Assembly (NCBI RefSeq): GCF_019212185.1
Contig: NZ_CP078138.1
Coordinates: forward strand, 5,867,501 to 5,931,500
Direction of reading: 5' to 3'
DNA length: 64,000 nucleotides
Source of the DNA: Pseudomonas fluorescens
GTDB taxonomy: Bacteria > Pseudomonadota > Gammaproteobacteria > Pseudomonadales > Pseudomonadaceae
In this document: in pieces, positions 31,609 to 42,984 of the stretch
How the letters are laid out: each line of letters starts with the position of its first letter
How positions within the stretch are numbered: the first letter of the stretch is position 1
The notes under the pieces: generated by a model
What the model saw: the letters and a program-made list of their open reading frames with translations, nothing else
What the model was told of the DNA's origin: nothing
Database searches by the model: none
Made by a program: the position numbers and the translations under genes

Positions 31609-31738
31609 TGCAAGGGTCTCCGACGGCGCTAGCCGTCAAGCGGGTCATGCTTTATTATCCAGCATCTTTTTCAGACCATCGAGAGGCGTGCGGCCCACAC
31701 CGCGGGCAGATGGCACGCAGGAAGCCCGGACTAATAAG

Positions 31739-34552
31739 ATGGCATTGAAATCCCCCGCGTTTCGTAAAAAATTTCCGTTGTTGGTCACCGGCAGTCTGCT
31801 GGCCCTGCAACCACTCGCCACTTCCTTCGTGGTCGCCGCGGAACAGTATGACTGCTCAGTCTCTGCTTCGGGTGCCTGGAATTGCGCACCGAAAGCCAAC
31901 GCCGCCCAACTGCCTCCTCGCCCGGTACACGATGCCAGCGCAGTCAGCTCGGAGAACGGATCGGCGACCGAGACCACTGTCGACAGCGATACCGCCGACA
32001 AGCCGGTACTGGTCACCGAGGCCAAGGGCCGCGGCCTGAAGTCACGCAGTGCCGACTACAGTCACCTCGACTGGGTCCCGCGTGAACAGCTCACCGCTGC
32101 GCAACTGGCCGAAACCGGTCCGTATTGCTCGGGTGCCTACGTCGAACCGACTCGTCCTGGCATGAATGACAAGACGAACAAAAGCGATGCGCCAACCTTT
32201 ATCGGTGCCAAGGCCTCTCGTTATCAGCAAGACCAGCAGATCGCCAGCCTCGCCGGTGACGTAGTCATGCGTCAGGGCAGCATGCAGGTCGAGGCCGACG
32301 AGGCCAATCTGTACCAGGCCGAGAACCGTGGCGAACTGAATGGCAACGTGCGAGTACGCGACAACGGTGCGCTGATCGTCGGCGATCACGCCGATGTACA
32401 GCTCGACACCGGTGAAGCCAAGGTCGACAACGCCGAATACGTGATGCACAAATCCCGTGTCCGCGGTAACGCGCTGTACGCCAAGCGTGCCGAGAACGCG
32501 ATCATCCGCCTCAAGGATGGTACGTACACCACGTGCGAGCCGAACAGCAACGCCTGGCAGCTCAAGGGCAACAACATCACCCTGAACCCGGCGACCGGTT
32601 TCGGCACCGCGACCAACGTGACACTGCGGGTCAAGGACATTCCGGTCCTGTACACCCCGTACATCTATTTCCCGATCGACGACCGTCGCCAGTCCGGCTT
32701 CCTGCCGCCGACCATCGGCAGCGGCAGCGATACCGGGATGCTGCTGGTCACTCCGTACTACTTCAACCTGGCGCCGAACTATGACGCCACGTTGTACCCG
32801 CGCTACATGAGCAAGCGCGGCCTGTTGATGGAAGGCGAATTCCGCTACCTGACCGAGTCCAGTGAAGGTCAGCTCGGTGCCGCCTACCTGAACGACGAAG
32901 ACGACGACCGCAAGCTGCAGTCCGACTACGAAAAAACCCGCTACATGTACAACTGGCAGCACAAGGGTGGCCTGGATTCGCGGGTCATGACCGAAGTCGA
33001 TTACACCAAGATCAGCGATCCTTACTACTTCCAGGATCTGCAGACCGATCAGTTGGGTGTGAAAAGCGTTTCCGATTTCGTCAACCAGCAAGGTGCCGTC
33101 AGCTACCGTGGCGACACCTACACGGCACGTATCAATGCCCAGGCCTTTGAATTGGCGTCGGTATCCAACCTCACACCGTACAACCGCTTGCCGCAGATCA
33201 CCTTCAACGGTTTCCTGCCACAAACGCCAGGCGGGCTGAACTTCGCCTACCAGACAGAACTGGTGCGCTTTGATCGGGATCTGCAGAACGGCGATTTCGT
33301 GGATGAAGATGGCGTTGCATCTCCACGCCTGGACAACAACATCCAGGGCCTGGCGCGCGCCACCGGTGATCGCCTGAACCTGGCGCCTACGGTCAGCTTG
33401 CCGCTTGATTGGACATACGGCTTCGTCAAGCCGCAGCTCAAATACCAATACACTCAGTACCAACTGGACCTGGACAGTATCGGCAAAACCCAGATTGCGG
33501 CTCAGAATGCGGATGCCGCCGCCAATGGGATTGACAACGTCAACGGCCAATTCGACAGCAACCAGAACCGTGCCGTGCCAATCGCCAGCATTGACAGCGG
33601 CCTGTACTTCGACCGCAATACCCAATGGTTCGGCAAGAACTACCGCCAGACCCTGGAACCCCGCCTGTTCTACCTCTACGTCCCGGAGAAGAACCAGGAA
33701 GACATTCCAGTATTCGACACCAGCGAATACACCTTCAACTACGCCTCGCTGTTTCGCGACAACCGCTTCTCGGGCTCCGACCGTGTCGGTGACGAGAACA
33801 AGCTATCGCTGGGCGTGACCAACCGCTGGATCGAAGACAACGGCTTCGAGCGTCAACGCATCAGCGTCGGCCAGGCCATGTACTTCAAGGATCGCGAAGT
33901 CCAATTGCCGGGTATCGATGCAAAAGACCGCAAAGACGCGCAAGCCAACGTCTCGCCTTATGCCCTGGAATACGAATACCGCTGGAACCGCGATTGGCGC
34001 ACTACCGCCGACTACAACTGGGACCCGGACAGCCACAGCCCTCGCTCGGGCAGTGCGATGTTCCACTACCAGCCTGAAGACAACCCGAACAAGGTTATCA
34101 ACGCCGGCTATCGCTATCGCAACGACCAGGTGATCTACAACCAGAACACCGGTAAATGGCAGTTTGGCGGCGACTATGGCACTCCGGGGCAGCCTGGCTA
34201 CGTGAAGGACTACTACAAGATCCAACAGCACGACTTCTCGGTCATCTGGCCTGTCGTGCCGCAATGGAACGCCATCAGCCGCTGGCAGTACGACTACAAC
34301 CGCAACCGTACGCTGGAAGCCTTCGGTGGTTTCGAATATGACAACTGCTGCTGGAAACTGCGCCTGATCAACCGTTACTGGGTTTCCTACGACGAATTCA
34401 GTCAGGAAGCCCCGCAAAACGAGAAAGGCGACCACGGCATTTTCCTCCAAATCGTTCTGAAAGGTCTCGGTGGCGTTGTTGGCACCAAAGTAGAGAGCTT
34501 CCTCGACAAAGGCATCCAAGGTTATCGTGAACGTGAAGACCAAGCTTTCTGA
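31739..34552 (+). CDS. lptD: LPS-assembly protein LptD
   Basis: Outer-membrane beta-barrel of 937 residues that inserts LPS into the outer leaflet with LptE. It has a signal peptide (to about VVAAEQYDC), a jellyroll LptD-N/OstA domain around residues 155-270 ([22 protein letters not shown]), and then the large barrel. The C-terminal [14 protein letters not shown] holds the conserved cysteine pair that forms disulfides with N-terminal cysteines (YDC...WNC). I chose ATG 31739 because it creates the signal peptide. It heads the lptD-surA-pdxA-rsmA-apaG-apaH operon. Confidence 0.97.
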   Translation: MALKSPAFRKKFPLLVTGSLLALQPLATSFVVAAEQYDCSVSASGAWNCAPKANAAQLPPRPVHDASAVSSENGSATETTVDSDTADKPVLVTEAKGRGLKSRSADYSHLDWVPREQLTAAQLAETGPYCSGAYVEPTRPGMNDKTNKSDAPTFIGAKASRYQQDQQIASLAGDVVMRQGSMQVEADEANLYQAENRGELNGNVRVRDNGALIVGDHADVQLDTGEAKVDNAEYVMHKSRVRGNALYAKRAENAIIRLKDGTYTTCEPNSNAWQLKGNNITLNPATGFGTATNVTLRVKDIPVLYTPYIYFPIDDRRQSGFLPPTIGSGSDTGMLLVTPYYFNLAPNYDATLYPRYMSKRGLLMEGEFRYLTESSEGQLGAAYLNDEDDDRKLQSDYEKTRYMYNWQHKGGLDSRVMTEVDYTKISDPYYFQDLQTDQLGVKSVSDFVNQQGAVSYRGDTYTARINAQAFELASVSNLTPYNRLPQITFNGFLPQTPGGLNFAYQTELVRFDRDLQNGDFVDEDGVASPRLDNNIQGLARATGDRLNLAPTVSLPLDWTYGFVKPQLKYQYTQYQLDLDSIGKTQIAAQNADAAANGIDNVNGQFDSNQNRAVPIASIDSGLYFDRNTQWFGKNYRQTLEPRLFYLYVPEKNQEDIPVFDTSEYTFNYASLFRDNRFSGSDRVGDENKLSLGVTNRWIEDNGFERQRISVGQAMYFKDREVQLPGIDAKDRKDAQANVSPYALEYEYRWNRDWRTTADYNWDPDSHSPRSGSAMFHYQPEDNPNKVINAGYRYRNDQVIYNQNTGKWQFGGDYGTPGQPGYVKDYYKIQQHDFSVIWPVVPQWNAISRWQYDYNRNRTLEAFGGFEYDNCCWKLRLINRYWVSYDEFSQEAPQNEKGDHGIFLQIVLKGLGGVVGTKVESFLDKGIQGYREREDQAF

Positions 34553-35849
34553 TTGTCTGCGCCCGCTGATGCTGGGCGCGCTGTTCCTGAGTACCGCGGC
34601 CAGCGCCGCGGTGCAGTCCATCGACAAGGTCGTGGCCATCGTCGATAACGACGTCGTCATGCAAAGCCAACTGGACCAGCGGGTTCACGAAGTCCAGCAA
34701 ACCATCGCCAAGCGCGGCTCCGCCGTGCCACCGGCCAACGTGTTGGAGCAGCAGGTACTGGAACGCCTGATCGTTGAGAACCTGCAACTGCAGATCGGCG
34801 AACGTTCAGGTATCCGCATTACCGATGAAGAGCTGAACCAGGCGATTGGCACCATTGCCCAGCGCAACAACATGACCGTGGAGCAGTTCCGCGCCGCCCT
34901 GTCCCGCGACGGCCTGTCTTATGAAGACGCCCGCGATCAGGTTCGCCGTGAAATGATCATCAGCCGTGTGCGTCAACGCCGTGTGGCCGAGCGCATCCAG
35001 GTATCCGAGCAGGAAGTGAAGAACTTCCTCGCCTCGGACCTGGGCAAGATGCAACTCTCCGAAGAGCTGCACCTGGCCAATATCCTGATTCCTACTCCGG
35101 AAAGCGCTAACTCCGAAGCGATTCAGAGCGCCGCACGCAAGGCCATGGAAACCTACCAGAAGCTCAAGCAAGGCGCTGACTTCGCCCAAACCGCAATCGC
35201 CATCTCGGCCAGCGACAACGCCCTGGAAGGTGGTGACATGGGCTGGCGTAAAGCCGCGCAACTGCCACCTCCGTTCGACCGCGAGCTGAGCGCCATGGCC
35301 GTAGGCGATGTGACCCAGCCTGCGCGTACGCCTGGCGGCTTCATCATTCTCAAGCTGCTGGAAAAACGCGGCGGCGGCAATCAGGTACGTGACGAAGTCC
35401 ACGTCCGTCACATCCTGATCAAGCCAAGCGAAATCCGCAGCGAAGCCGAAACCAAGCGCCTGGCCGAGAAGCTCTACGAGCGTATTGAAGCGGGCGAAGA
35501 CTTTGCTGAACTGGCAAAAAGCTACTCGGAAGACCCGGGTTCGGCCCTTAACGGCGGCGACCTGAACTGGATCGACCCGAATGCGCTGGTTCCCGAGTTC
35601 CGCTCGGTCATGGACAAGACACCGCAAGGCACCCTGTCCAAACCGTTCAAGAGCCCTTACGGCTGGCACGTACTGGAAGTCCTTGGCCGTCGCGCCACCG
35701 ACAGCACCACCCAGGCTCGCGAACAACAGGCAATGACCGTGCTGCGTAACCGCAAGTACGACGAAGAGCTGCAAACCTGGCTGCGTCAGATCCGTGACGA
35801 AGCCTACGTTGAAATCAAACTCCCTGGCGTCGACCAGGCAGCGCAGTGA
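34527..35849 (+). CDS. surA: Periplasmic chaperone/peptidyl-prolyl isomerase SurA
   Basis: Folding factor of 440 residues for outer-membrane proteins, LptD among its clients. Signal peptide ([14 protein letters not shown]), SurA N-domain, and two parvulin domains near residues 180-280 ([13 protein letters not shown]) and 290-390 ([11 protein letters not shown]). The start is GTG 34527, 26 nt inside lptD, with AAGG upstream; a second GTG at 34533 is possible. The lptD-surA overlap fits coordinated production of a barrel and its chaperone. Confidence 0.96.
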   Translation: MNVKTKLSDCLRPLMLGALFLSTAASAAVQSIDKVVAIVDNDVVMQSQLDQRVHEVQQTIAKRGSAVPPANVLEQQVLERLIVENLQLQIGERSGIRITDEELNQAIGTIAQRNNMTVEQFRAALSRDGLSYEDARDQVRREMIISRVRQRRVAERIQVSEQEVKNFLASDLGKMQLSEELHLANILIPTPESANSEAIQSAARKAMETYQKLKQGADFAQTAIAISASDNALEGGDMGWRKAAQLPPPFDRELSAMAVGDVTQPARTPGGFIILKLLEKRGGGNQVRDEVHVRHILIKPSEIRSEAETKRLAEKLYERIEAGEDFAELAKSYSEDPGSALNGGDLNWIDPNALVPEFRSVMDKTPQGTLSKPFKSPYGWHVLEVLGRRATDSTTQAREQQAMTVLRNRKYDEELQTWLRQIRDEAYVEIKLPGVDQAAQ

Positions 35850-36835
35850 AGCCCACACGCTTCGCGCTGACACCCGGTGAACCAGCCGGCATAGGTCCCG
35901 ACCTGTGCCTGCTGCTCGCCTCGCAAGCACAGCCACACCCCCTGATTGCCATTACCAGCCGCGACCTGCTCCTTGAGCGGGCCGCGCAACTGGGTGTGGC
36001 GGTTGATGTGATCAGCGTGACTCCCGACCAATGGCCGGATGCCCCGGCACCGGCCAACAGCCTGTATGTCTGGGATACGCCGCTCAATGCGCCGGTTACT
36101 GCCGGGCAACTGGACCCGGCCAACGCCGCCTTTGTCCTGGAAACCCTGACCCGTGCCGGCCAGGGCTGCATGAACGGCGACTTCGCCGGGATGATCACCG
36201 CGCCGGTGCACAAGGGTGTGATCAACGAATCCGGGATTGCCTTCTCCGGACACACCGAATTCCTCGCCGACCTGACCCACACTGCCCAAGTGGTGATGAT
36301 GCTTGCCACGCGCGGCCTGCGGGTCGCCCTGGTGACCACCCACCTGCCGCTGCGCGAGATTGCCGATGCAATCACCCCTGATCGCCTGGAGCGCGTGACG
36401 CGGATCCTGCACAGCGACCTGCAACAAAAGTTCGGCATTGCCCAGCCACGCATTCTCGTCTGCGGACTCAACCCGCATGCCGGTGAAGGCGGACACCTGG
36501 GCCATGAAGAAATCGATATCATCGAACCCACCCTTGAGCGTCTGCGTACCGAGGGCATGGACCTGCGTGGCCCCCTGCCCGCCGACACTCTGTTCACCCC
36601 CAAATATCTGGAACACTGCGACGCAGTGCTGGCGATGTACCACGACCAGGGCCTGCCCGTGCTGAAGTACAAAGGCTTCGGCGCGGCAGTCAACGTGACC
36701 CTTGGCTTGCCGATCATTCGCACCTCCGTCGACCATGGCACCGCCCTGGACCTGGCGGGCAGCGGGCGGATCGACACCGGCAGCCTGCAAGTCGCCCTGG
36801 AAACCGCCTATCAGATGGCCGAGACCCGTTTATGA
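35846..36835 (+). CDS. pdxA: 4-hydroxythreonine-4-phosphate dehydrogenase
   Basis: NAD-dependent step of pyridoxal phosphate synthesis, 329 residues. N-terminal [13 protein letters not shown], metal-binding histidines in SGHTEFLAD and [15 protein letters not shown] start overlapping the surA stop by 4 nt. The downstream rsmA overlaps it by 4 nt. Confidence 0.97.
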   Translation: MKPTRFALTPGEPAGIGPDLCLLLASQAQPHPLIAITSRDLLLERAAQLGVAVDVISVTPDQWPDAPAPANSLYVWDTPLNAPVTAGQLDPANAAFVLETLTRAGQGCMNGDFAGMITAPVHKGVINESGIAFSGHTEFLADLTHTAQVVMMLATRGLRVALVTTHLPLREIADAITPDRLERVTRILHSDLQQKFGIAQPRILVCGLNPHAGEGGHLGHEEIDIIEPTLERLRTEGMDLRGPLPADTLFTPKYLEHCDAVLAMYHDQGLPVLKYKGFGAAVNVTLGLPIIRTSVDHGTALDLAGSGRIDTGSLQVALETAYQMAETRL

Positions 36836-37650
36836 CCGAGCATTACCAACACCGCGCGCGCAAGCGCTTCGGCCAGAACTTCCTGCATGACGCCGGAGTC
36901 ATTGACCGCATCCTGCGCTCCATCCACGCCAAGGCCGACGACCGCCTGCTGGAAATCGGCCCGGGCCAGGGCGCACTGACCAAGGGTCTGCTCAACAGCG
37001 GCGCGCAGCTGGACGTCGTGGAGCTGGACAAGGATCTGATCCCGATCCTCAACGATCAGTTCGCGGGCAAGAGCAATTTCAACCTGCACCAGGGCGATGC
37101 GCTGAAGTTTGACTTCAACACCCTGAATGCCGCGCCGAACAGTCTGCGCGTAGTTGGTAACCTGCCCTACAACATCTCCACGCCGCTGATTTTCCACCTG
37201 CTGAACAACGCCGGGATCATCCGCGACATGCACTTCATGCTGCAGAAGGAAGTGGTCGAGCGCCTGGCGGCCGGTCCTGGTGGCGGTGATTGGGGCCGTT
37301 TGTCGATCATGGTTCAGTACCATTGCCGCGTGGAACACCTGTTCAACGTTGGCCCTGGCGCCTTCAATCCGCCGCCGAAAGTCGACTCGGCCATCGTGCG
37401 CCTGGTGCCCCATGCCGTCCTGCCACACCCCGCCAAGGATCACCGCCTGCTCGAGCGCGTCGTTCGCGAAGCCTTCAACCAGCGGCGCAAGACCCTGCGC
37501 AACACCCTCAAGGCCCTGTTGAGCAACGCTGAAATCGAAGCCGCCGGCGTCGATGGCGGCCTGCGTCCGGAACAACTCGACCTGGCGGCTTTCGTGCGCC
37601 TGGCCGATAAGCTCAGCGAGCAAGTCGCCGAGCAGCCTGCCGCTATCTGA
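36832..37650 (+). CDS. rsmA: 16S rRNA dimethyladenosine transferase (KsgA)
   Basis: SAM-dependent enzyme of 272 residues that dimethylates two adjacent adenines at the 3' end of 16S r[12 protein letters not shown] at the N-terminus, the SAM motif [10 protein letters not shown], and the catalytic NLPYNIS are visible. ATG overlaps the pdxA stop. A 125-bp gap follows before apaG. Loss of this gene confers kasugamycin resistance in many bacteria. Confidence 0.97.
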   Translation: MTEHYQHRARKRFGQNFLHDAGVIDRILRSIHAKADDRLLEIGPGQGALTKGLLNSGAQLDVVELDKDLIPILNDQFAGKSNFNLHQGDALKFDFNTLNAAPNSLRVVGNLPYNISTPLIFHLLNNAGIIRDMHFMLQKEVVERLAAGPGGGDWGRLSIMVQYHCRVEHLFNVGPGAFNPPPKVDSAIVRLVPHAVLPHPAKDHRLLERVVREAFNQRRKTLRNTLKALLSNAEIEAAGVDGGLRPEQLDLAAFVRLADKLSEQVAEQPAAI

Positions 37651-37775
37651 CCGGCTGCAAGCGTGATCGGGTAGGACACCAGCCCCTCAGTCTGGTTTAC
37701 TACCCGATACTTGGCCTAGACTGCTGCATATTCAGTCACGCCCCGCGTCCCGCTTTGCTTTTAAGGCCTTCTTGC

Positions 37776-38156
37776 ATGTCCGATCCTCGTTATCAGGTCG
37801 ACGTCAGCGTCGTCACCCGCTTTCTGGCAGAACAGTCGCAACCCGAGCAGAACCGTTTCGCCTTCGCCTACACCATTACCGTCCAGAACAACGGCTCGCT
37901 GCCGGCCAAACTGCTCTCGCGGCACTGGATCATCACCGACGGTGACGGGCATGTCGAAGAAGTGCGTGGCGCCGGCGTGGTCGGTCAGCAACCGCTGATC
38001 GCAGCCGGCCAGAGCCACACCTATAGTAGCGGCACCGTGATGACCACCCGTGTAGGCAATATGCAGGGCAGCTATCAGATGTGCGCCGAAGACGGTAAAC
38101 ACTTCGACGCCATCATCGCGCCCTTCCGCCTCGCGGTGCCTGGAGCCCTGCACTGA
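37776..38156 (+). CDS. apaG: Co2+/Mg2+ efflux-associated protein ApaG
   Basis: A beta-sandwich protein of 126 residues ([17 protein letters not shown]). The conserved YTITVQNNG and [12 protein letters not shown] segments are visible. Its biochemical role is not settled. ATG 37776 is preferred to an in-frame start 21 nt upstream. Its stop shares a base with the apaH ATG, indicating coupling. Confidence 0.95.
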   Translation: MSDPRYQVDVSVVTRFLAEQSQPEQNRFAFAYTITVQNNGSLPAKLLSRHWIITDGDGHVEEVRGAGVVGQQPLIAAGQSHTYSSGTVMTTRVGNMQGSYQMCAEDGKHFDAIIAPFRLAVPGALH

Positions 38157-39037
38157 TGGCGACGTATGCAGTTGGCGACCTGCAGGGCTGCCTGGAGCCG
38201 CTTCAATGCCTGCTCAAACAGGTGGCCTTCGCCCCGCAAACGGACCGCTTGTGGCTGGTCGGTGATCTGGTCAATCGTGGCCCGCAATCTTTGGAAACCC
38301 TGCGTTTTCTCTACAGCATCCGCCAGTCGCTGGTGTGCGTGCTGGGCAATCACGACCTGCACTTGTTGGCCGCTGGTCATAACATCGAACGCCTGAAGAA
38401 AAATGACACCTTGCGCGAAATCCTTGAAGCGCCCGACCGCAAGGAATTGCTCGACTGGCTGCGCCAGCAGAAGCTGATGCACTACGATGAAATTCGCGAC
38501 ATTGCTCTGGTGCATGCTGGCATCCCGCCGCAGTGGTCCTTGCGCAAGGCCCTGAAGTGCGCCGCCGAAGTCGAAGCAGCCTTGCGCGATGACAACCTCT
38601 TCACGCCCTATCTCGACGGCATGTACGGAAATGAGCCGGCAAAATGGAACAGCGACCTCAAGGGCGTAACTCGCCTGCGAGTGATCACCAACTATTTCAC
38701 TCGCATGCGCTTTTGCACCAGCGAAGGCAAGCTTGATCTCAAGGGCAAGGAAGGCGCCGACACCGCCCCACCCGGTTACGCCCCCTGGTTCAAGTACAAA
38801 GAGCGCAAGACCCGCGGCCTGAAGATCATTTTTGGTCACTGGGCAGCCCTCGAAGGCCAGTGCGACGAGCCCGGCATTATTGCCCTCGATACCGGATGCG
38901 TTTGGGGTGGTGCCATGACCCTGATGAACATTGACACTGGCGAACGCCTCAGCTGCAAATGCGATGAGCACGGCCACCTCGCGCTACCCGTCGCCTCACC
39001 TGCCCCCGAACCCCAGTCGGCCAGCGCCAAGCGCTAG
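38156..39037 (+). CDS. apaH: Symmetrical bis(5'-nucleosyl)-tetraphosphatase
   Basis: Metallophosphatase of 293 residues that degrades Ap4A and removes Ap4-type RNA caps. Metal ligands in [18 protein letters not shown] and [10 protein letters not shown], and histidines in LVHAGI and [10 protein letters not shown], are all present. Overlaps apaG by 1 nt (TGATG). Confidence 0.97.
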   Translation: MATYAVGDLQGCLEPLQCLLKQVAFAPQTDRLWLVGDLVNRGPQSLETLRFLYSIRQSLVCVLGNHDLHLLAAGHNIERLKKNDTLREILEAPDRKELLDWLRQQKLMHYDEIRDIALVHAGIPPQWSLRKALKCAAEVEAALRDDNLFTPYLDGMYGNEPAKWNSDLKGVTRLRVITNYFTRMRFCTSEGKLDLKGKEGADTAPPGYAPWFKYKERKTRGLKIIFGHWAALEGQCDEPGIIALDTGCVWGGAMTLMNIDTGERLSCKCDEHGHLALPVASPAPEPQSASAKR

Positions 39038-39070
39038 GCTGCACATTCAGTCTGTATCCAGGAACCCGCC

Positions 39071-39400
39071 ATGAGCGAATTCAAACGTATCCCCCCCGAA
39101 CAAGCCCAGGCCTTGCGCGCACAAGGTGCGGTAGTGGTTGACGTGCGCGACCCCGCGACCTTCGCCGCGCTGCACATCAGCGGCTCGAAACACCTGGACA
39201 ACCACTCCCTGCACGCCTTCATCACGGCCGCCGACCTTGATGCACCCACAGTGGTCGTCTGCTATCACGGCAACTCCAGCCAGGGCGCAGCAGCCTACCT
39301 GGTCAGCCAGGGTTTTTCTGACGTCTATAGCATGGACGGCGGCTTCGAACTGTGGCGTACGACTTACCCTTCGGAGACAGCGCAAGGCACCGCCGAATAA
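39071..39400 (+). CDS. glpE: Thiosulfate sulfurtransferase GlpE (rhodanese)
   Basis: Single-domain rhodanese of 109 residues transferring sulfane sulfur from thiosulfate to cyanide or thiols. The catalytic Cys64 lies in [15 protein letters not shown]25-like acidic helix [10 protein letters not shown] precedes it. Last gene of the run from lptD, 33 nt after apaH. A GCCCACG/CGTGGGC hairpin follows at 39418-39436. Confidence 0.95.
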   Translation: MSEFKRIPPEQAQALRAQGAVVVDVRDPATFAALHISGSKHLDNHSLHAFITAADLDAPTVVVCYHGNSSQGAAAYLVSQGFSDVYSMDGGFELWRTTYPSETAQGTAE

Positions 39401-39530
39401 TTTTTTTCAGCGCTCCGGCCCACGCCTGCCGTGGGCTGACGAACGGTAGCTCATAACAAATCGCGCATTGCCCCTTTACCTCCCGGATTACCAACTATCC
39501 TTAGCCACAGGCCATCCAAAACAGGGGAGA

Positions 39531-39630
39531 GCCGGTACACCGGCGAGCGGGTCATCGGGAGTAGCTTTCAGGGTTGATAGCTTTGAAGGTGTTCTGGGGG
39601 GATAAAAAACAGCCGATATTTCAGCTGTTT
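39531..39630 (+). promoter_or_regulatory. prkA upstream region with two hairpins
   Basis: The 286-bp gap between glpE and prkA holds GCCGGT-AC-ACCGGC (39531-39544) and a longer stem AAACAGC (39607-39613) / GCTGTTT (39624-39630) with flanking A-run. The second lies about 55 nt before the prkA ATG and could be a leader structure or a terminator. A CTATCCT box at 39495-39501 resembles an RpoS -10, weakly. Confidence 0.4.
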
Positions 39631-39686
39631 ACCAGCATCGACTGATTGATCCGACGTCGGCTCCACGTATCGAGCGAGGTGACGTC

Positions 39687-41609
39687 ATGAGTATCTTTAG
39701 CCACTTCCAACAACGCTTCGAGTCCACACGCCAGGAAGAATTCTCGCTGCAGGAGTACCTGGAACTCTGCAAAAAGGACCGCAGCGCTTACGTATCTGCC
39801 GCCGAACGTCTGCTGCTGGCAATCGGCGAGCCGGAATTGCTCGACACTTCGACCAATTCGAGGCTGTCGCGCATCTTCTCCAACAAGGTGATCCGCCGCT
39901 ACCCGGCCTTTGAAGACTTCCACGGGATGGAGGAATGCATCGATCAGATCGTCTCCTATTTCCGCCATGCCGCCCAAGGCCTGGAAGAGAAGAAGCAAAT
40001 TCTTTACCTGCTGGGCCCGGTGGGCGGCGGCAAGTCGTCCCTGGCCGAGAAGCTCAAACAGCTGATCGAGAAGGTGCCCTTCTACGCCATCAAGGGGTCT
40101 CCGGTATTCGAGTCGCCTCTGGGGCTGTTCAACGCCACCGAAGACGGCGCGATTCTGGAAGAAGACTTCGGCATCCCACGGCGCTACCTGAATACCATCA
40201 TGTCGCCTTGGGCCACCAAACGCCTGGCCGAATTTGGCGGTGATATCAGCCAGTTCCGAGTGGTCAAGCTGTACCCGTCGATCCTCAATCAGATCGCCGT
40301 AGCCAAGACCGAACCTGGTGACGAAAACAACCAGGACATCTCGGCGCTGGTGGGCAAGGTCGATATCCGCAAGCTCGAAGAATTCCCGCAAAACGATGCC
40401 GACGCCTACAGCTACTCGGGCGCCCTGTGCCGGGCCAACCAGGGCCTGATGGAATTCGTCGAAATGTTCAAGGCGCCCATCAAAGTCCTGCACCCACTGC
40501 TGACCGCTACCCAGGAAGGTAACTACAACAGCACTGAAGGTCTTGGGGCGATTCCGTTCACCGGGATCCTGCTGGCCCACTCCAACGAATCGGAGTGGCA
40601 CACCTTCCGCAACAACAAGAACAACGAAGCCTTTATCGACCGGATCTATATCGTCAAGGTGCCTTACTGCCTGCGCGTCAGCGATGAAGTGAAGATCTAC
40701 GACAAGCTGCTGTTCAACAGCTCCCTGGCCAAAGCCCATTGCGCGCCCGACACCCTGAAAATGCTCGCCCAGTTCACCGTGCTGTCGCGCCTCAAGGAGC
40801 CGGAGAACTCGAACATCTATTCAAAAATGCGCGTCTATGACGGCGAAAACCTCAAGGACACCGATCCGAAGGCCAAGTCGATTCAGGAGTACCGCGACAG
40901 TGCAGGTGTCGACGAGGGCATGAACGGTCTGTCGACCCGCTTTGCCTTCAAGATCCTGTCGAAAGTCTTCAACTTCGATCCACACGAAATCGCCGCCAAC
41001 CCGGTGCACTTGCTGTACGTGCTTGAACAACAGATCGAACAGGAGCAGTTCCAGGCAGAAACCCGCGAACGCTACCTGCGCTTCCTCAAGGAGTACCTCG
41101 CGCCGCGTTACATCGAGTTCATCGGCAAGGAAATCCAGACCGCGTACCTGGAATCCTACAGCGAGTACGGACAGAACATCTTCGACCGCTACGTGCTATA
41201 CGCCGACTTCTGGATTCAGGACCAGGAATACCGCGACCCGGAAACCGGCGAAATTCTCAACCGCGTAGCGCTCAACGAAGAACTGGAAAAAATCGAAAAA
41301 CCGGCGGGCATCAGCAATCCGAAGGATTTCCGCAACGAAATCGTCAACTTCGTCCTGCGCGCCCGCGCCAACAACAACGGCAAGAATCCGACCTGGCTCA
41401 GCTACGAGAAACTGCGAGTGGTCATCGAGAAGAAAATGTTCTCGAACACCGAGGACCTGCTGCCAGTCATCAGTTTCAACGCCAAGGCGAGCAAGGAGGA
41501 CCAACAAAAACACAACGATTTCGTTACCCGGATGGTCGAGCGTGGCTACACCGACAAACAGGTGCGGCTGTTGTCTGAATGGTATCTGAGGGTCCGGAAG
41601 TCGCAGTGA
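39687..41609 (+). CDS. prkA: PrkA family serine protein kinase
   Basis: A protein of 640 residues, with an AAA+ domain (Walker A GPVGGGKSSLAEKL near residue 110) and a C-terminal PrkA kinase-like domain. E. coli homologue YeaG acts in nitrogen starvation and stationary phase; B. subtilis PrkA acts in sporulation. Its substrates in Pseudomonas are unknown. It heads the conserved trio prkA-yeaH-spoVR. ATG 39687 has the purine-rich GAGGTGAC upstream. Confidence 0.95.
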   Translation: MSIFSHFQQRFESTRQEEFSLQEYLELCKKDRSAYVSAAERLLLAIGEPELLDTSTNSRLSRIFSNKVIRRYPAFEDFHGMEECIDQIVSYFRHAAQGLEEKKQILYLLGPVGGGKSSLAEKLKQLIEKVPFYAIKGSPVFESPLGLFNATEDGAILEEDFGIPRRYLNTIMSPWATKRLAEFGGDISQFRVVKLYPSILNQIAVAKTEPGDENNQDISALVGKVDIRKLEEFPQNDADAYSYSGALCRANQGLMEFVEMFKAPIKVLHPLLTATQEGNYNSTEGLGAIPFTGILLAHSNESEWHTFRNNKNNEAFIDRIYIVKVPYCLRVSDEVKIYDKLLFNSSLAKAHCAPDTLKMLAQFTVLSRLKEPENSNIYSKMRVYDGENLKDTDPKAKSIQEYRDSAGVDEGMNGLSTRFAFKILSKVFNFDPHEIAANPVHLLYVLEQQIEQEQFQAETRERYLRFLKEYLAPRYIEFIGKEIQTAYLESYSEYGQNIFDRYVLYADFWIQDQEYRDPETGEILNRVALNEELEKIEKPAGISNPKDFRNEIVNFVLRARANNNGKNPTWLSYEKLRVVIEKKMFSNTEDLLPVISFNAKASKEDQQKHNDFVTRMVERGYTDKQVRLLSEWYLRVRKSQ

Positions 41610-41631
41610 CGCGGCTGCAAGCTTCTAGCCA

Positions 41632-41679
41632 CAAGCTGCAAGGGAAAGCCGGTGACACGGCGCCTCCACTTGCAGCTTG
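41632..41679. repeat. Inverted repeat between prkA and yeaH
   Basis: CAAGCTGCAAG (41632-41642) and CTTGCAGCTTG (41669-41679) are perfectly complementary, with further imperfect GCTGCAAGCTT copies on the flanks. It resembles the small GCAAGCTT-type extragenic repeats of Pseudomonas and lies in the 103-bp spacer. Confidence 0.75.
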
Positions 41680-41712
41680 GCGCTTACGACTTGAAGCTCC
41701 CCGGAGGGGCCT

Positions 41713-42984
41713 ATGAGCTATGTGATCGACCGACGTCTCAATGGCAAGAACAAGAGCACGGTAAACCGTCAGCGTTTCCTGCGACGCTACCGTGACCACA
41801 TCAAAAAGGCCGTCGAAGAGGCGGTGAGCCGGCGCTCCATCACCGACATGGAGCATGGCGAACAGATCAGCATTCCCGGCCGCGACATTGACGAGCCAGT
41901 GCTTCATCACGGCCGCGGTGGCAAACAGACGGTGGTTCACCCTGGTAACAAGGAATTCACCAGTGGCGAACACATCGCCCGGCCACAGGGCGGAGGGGGC
42001 GGCAAGGGTCCGGGCAAGGCCGGCAACTCCGGCGAAGGCATGGATGAATTCGTCTTCCAGATTACCCAGGAGGAATTTCTCGAATTCATGTTCGAGGACC
42101 TCGAACTGCCGAACCTGGTCAAACGCAACCTGACCGGTACCGACACCTTCAAAACCGTACGCGCCGGGATCAGTAACGAGGGCAACCCGTCGCGGATCAA
42201 CATCATCCGCACCCTGCGTTCGGCCCATGCACGGCGTATCGCCCTGTCGGGCAGTAGCCGCGCAAAACTGCGCGATGCCAAAGAGGAACTGGCGCGACTC
42301 AAGCAGGAAGAACCGGACAACTTCGGCGATATCCAGGAAATCGAAGCAGAAATAGAACGCCTGAGCGCGCGCATTCACCGCGTCCCGTTTCTCGACACCT
42401 TTGACCTCAAGTACAACCTGCTGGTCAAGCAGCCCAACCCCAGCTCCAAGGCAGTAATGTTCTGCCTGATGGACGTTTCCGGCTCCATGACCCAGGCGAC
42501 CAAGGACATCGCCAAACGCTTCTTCATCCTGCTGTACCTGTTCCTGAAACGGAATTACGACAAGATCGACGTGGTCTTCATTCGCCACCACACCAGCGCC
42601 CGCGAAGTGGACGAGGAGGAGTTTTTCTACTCACGGGAAACCGGCGGCACCATCGTCTCCAGCGCCCTGAAGCTGATGCAGGAGATCATGGCCGAACGCT
42701 ACCCGAGCAACGACTGGAACATCTACGCTGCTCAGGCCTCGGACGGTGACAACTGGAACGATGACTCACCGATTTGCCGCGACATCCTGATCAACCAAAT
42801 CATGCCGTTCGTCCAGTACTACACTTACGTGGAGATTACCCCGCGCGAACATCAGGCGTTGTGGTACGAATACGAGCGAATCGCCGAAGCCTTTTCCGAC
42901 ACGTTTGCCCAGCAGCAGCTGGTTTCGGCCGGGGATATCTATCCGGTCTTCCGTGAACTCTTCCAGCGCAGGTTAGTGACATGA
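41713..42984 (+). CDS. yeaH: YeaH/YhbH family protein (DUF444)
   Basis: A protein of 423 residues with a glycine-rich linker around residue 95 and a von Willebrand A-like domain bearing [10 protein letters not shown], a DxSxS metal site. Genetically tied to prkA and spoVR in many proteobacteria, but its biochemistry is unknown. GGAGGG precedes ATG 41713. The stop overlaps the spoVR start by 4 nt. Confidence 0.92.
   Translation: MSYVIDRRLNGKNKSTVNRQRFLRRYRDHIKKAVEEAVSRRSITDMEHGEQISIPGRDIDEPVLHHGRGGKQTVVHPGNKEFTSGEHIARPQGGGGGKGPGKAGNSGEGMDEFVFQITQEEFLEFMFEDLELPNLVKRNLTGTDTFKTVRAGISNEGNPSRINIIRTLRSAHARRIALSGSSRAKLRDAKEELARLKQEEPDNFGDIQEIEAEIERLSARIHRVPFLDTFDLKYNLLVKQPNPSSKAVMFCLMDVSGSMTQATKDIAKRFFILLYLFLKRNYDKIDVVFIRHHTSAREVDEEEFFYSRETGGTIVSSALKLMQEIMAERYPSNDWNIYAAQASDGDNWNDDSPICRDILINQIMPFVQYYTYVEITPREHQALWYEYERIAEAFSDTFAQQQLVSAGDIYPVFRELFQRRLVT

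Noticed and set aside
32042..33625. Minus-strand 527-codon frame
   Set aside because: Antisense of lptD with no recognisable domains.
39437..39686. Sigma-54 promoter for prkA
   Set aside because: No GG-N10-GC element with correct flanks was found.
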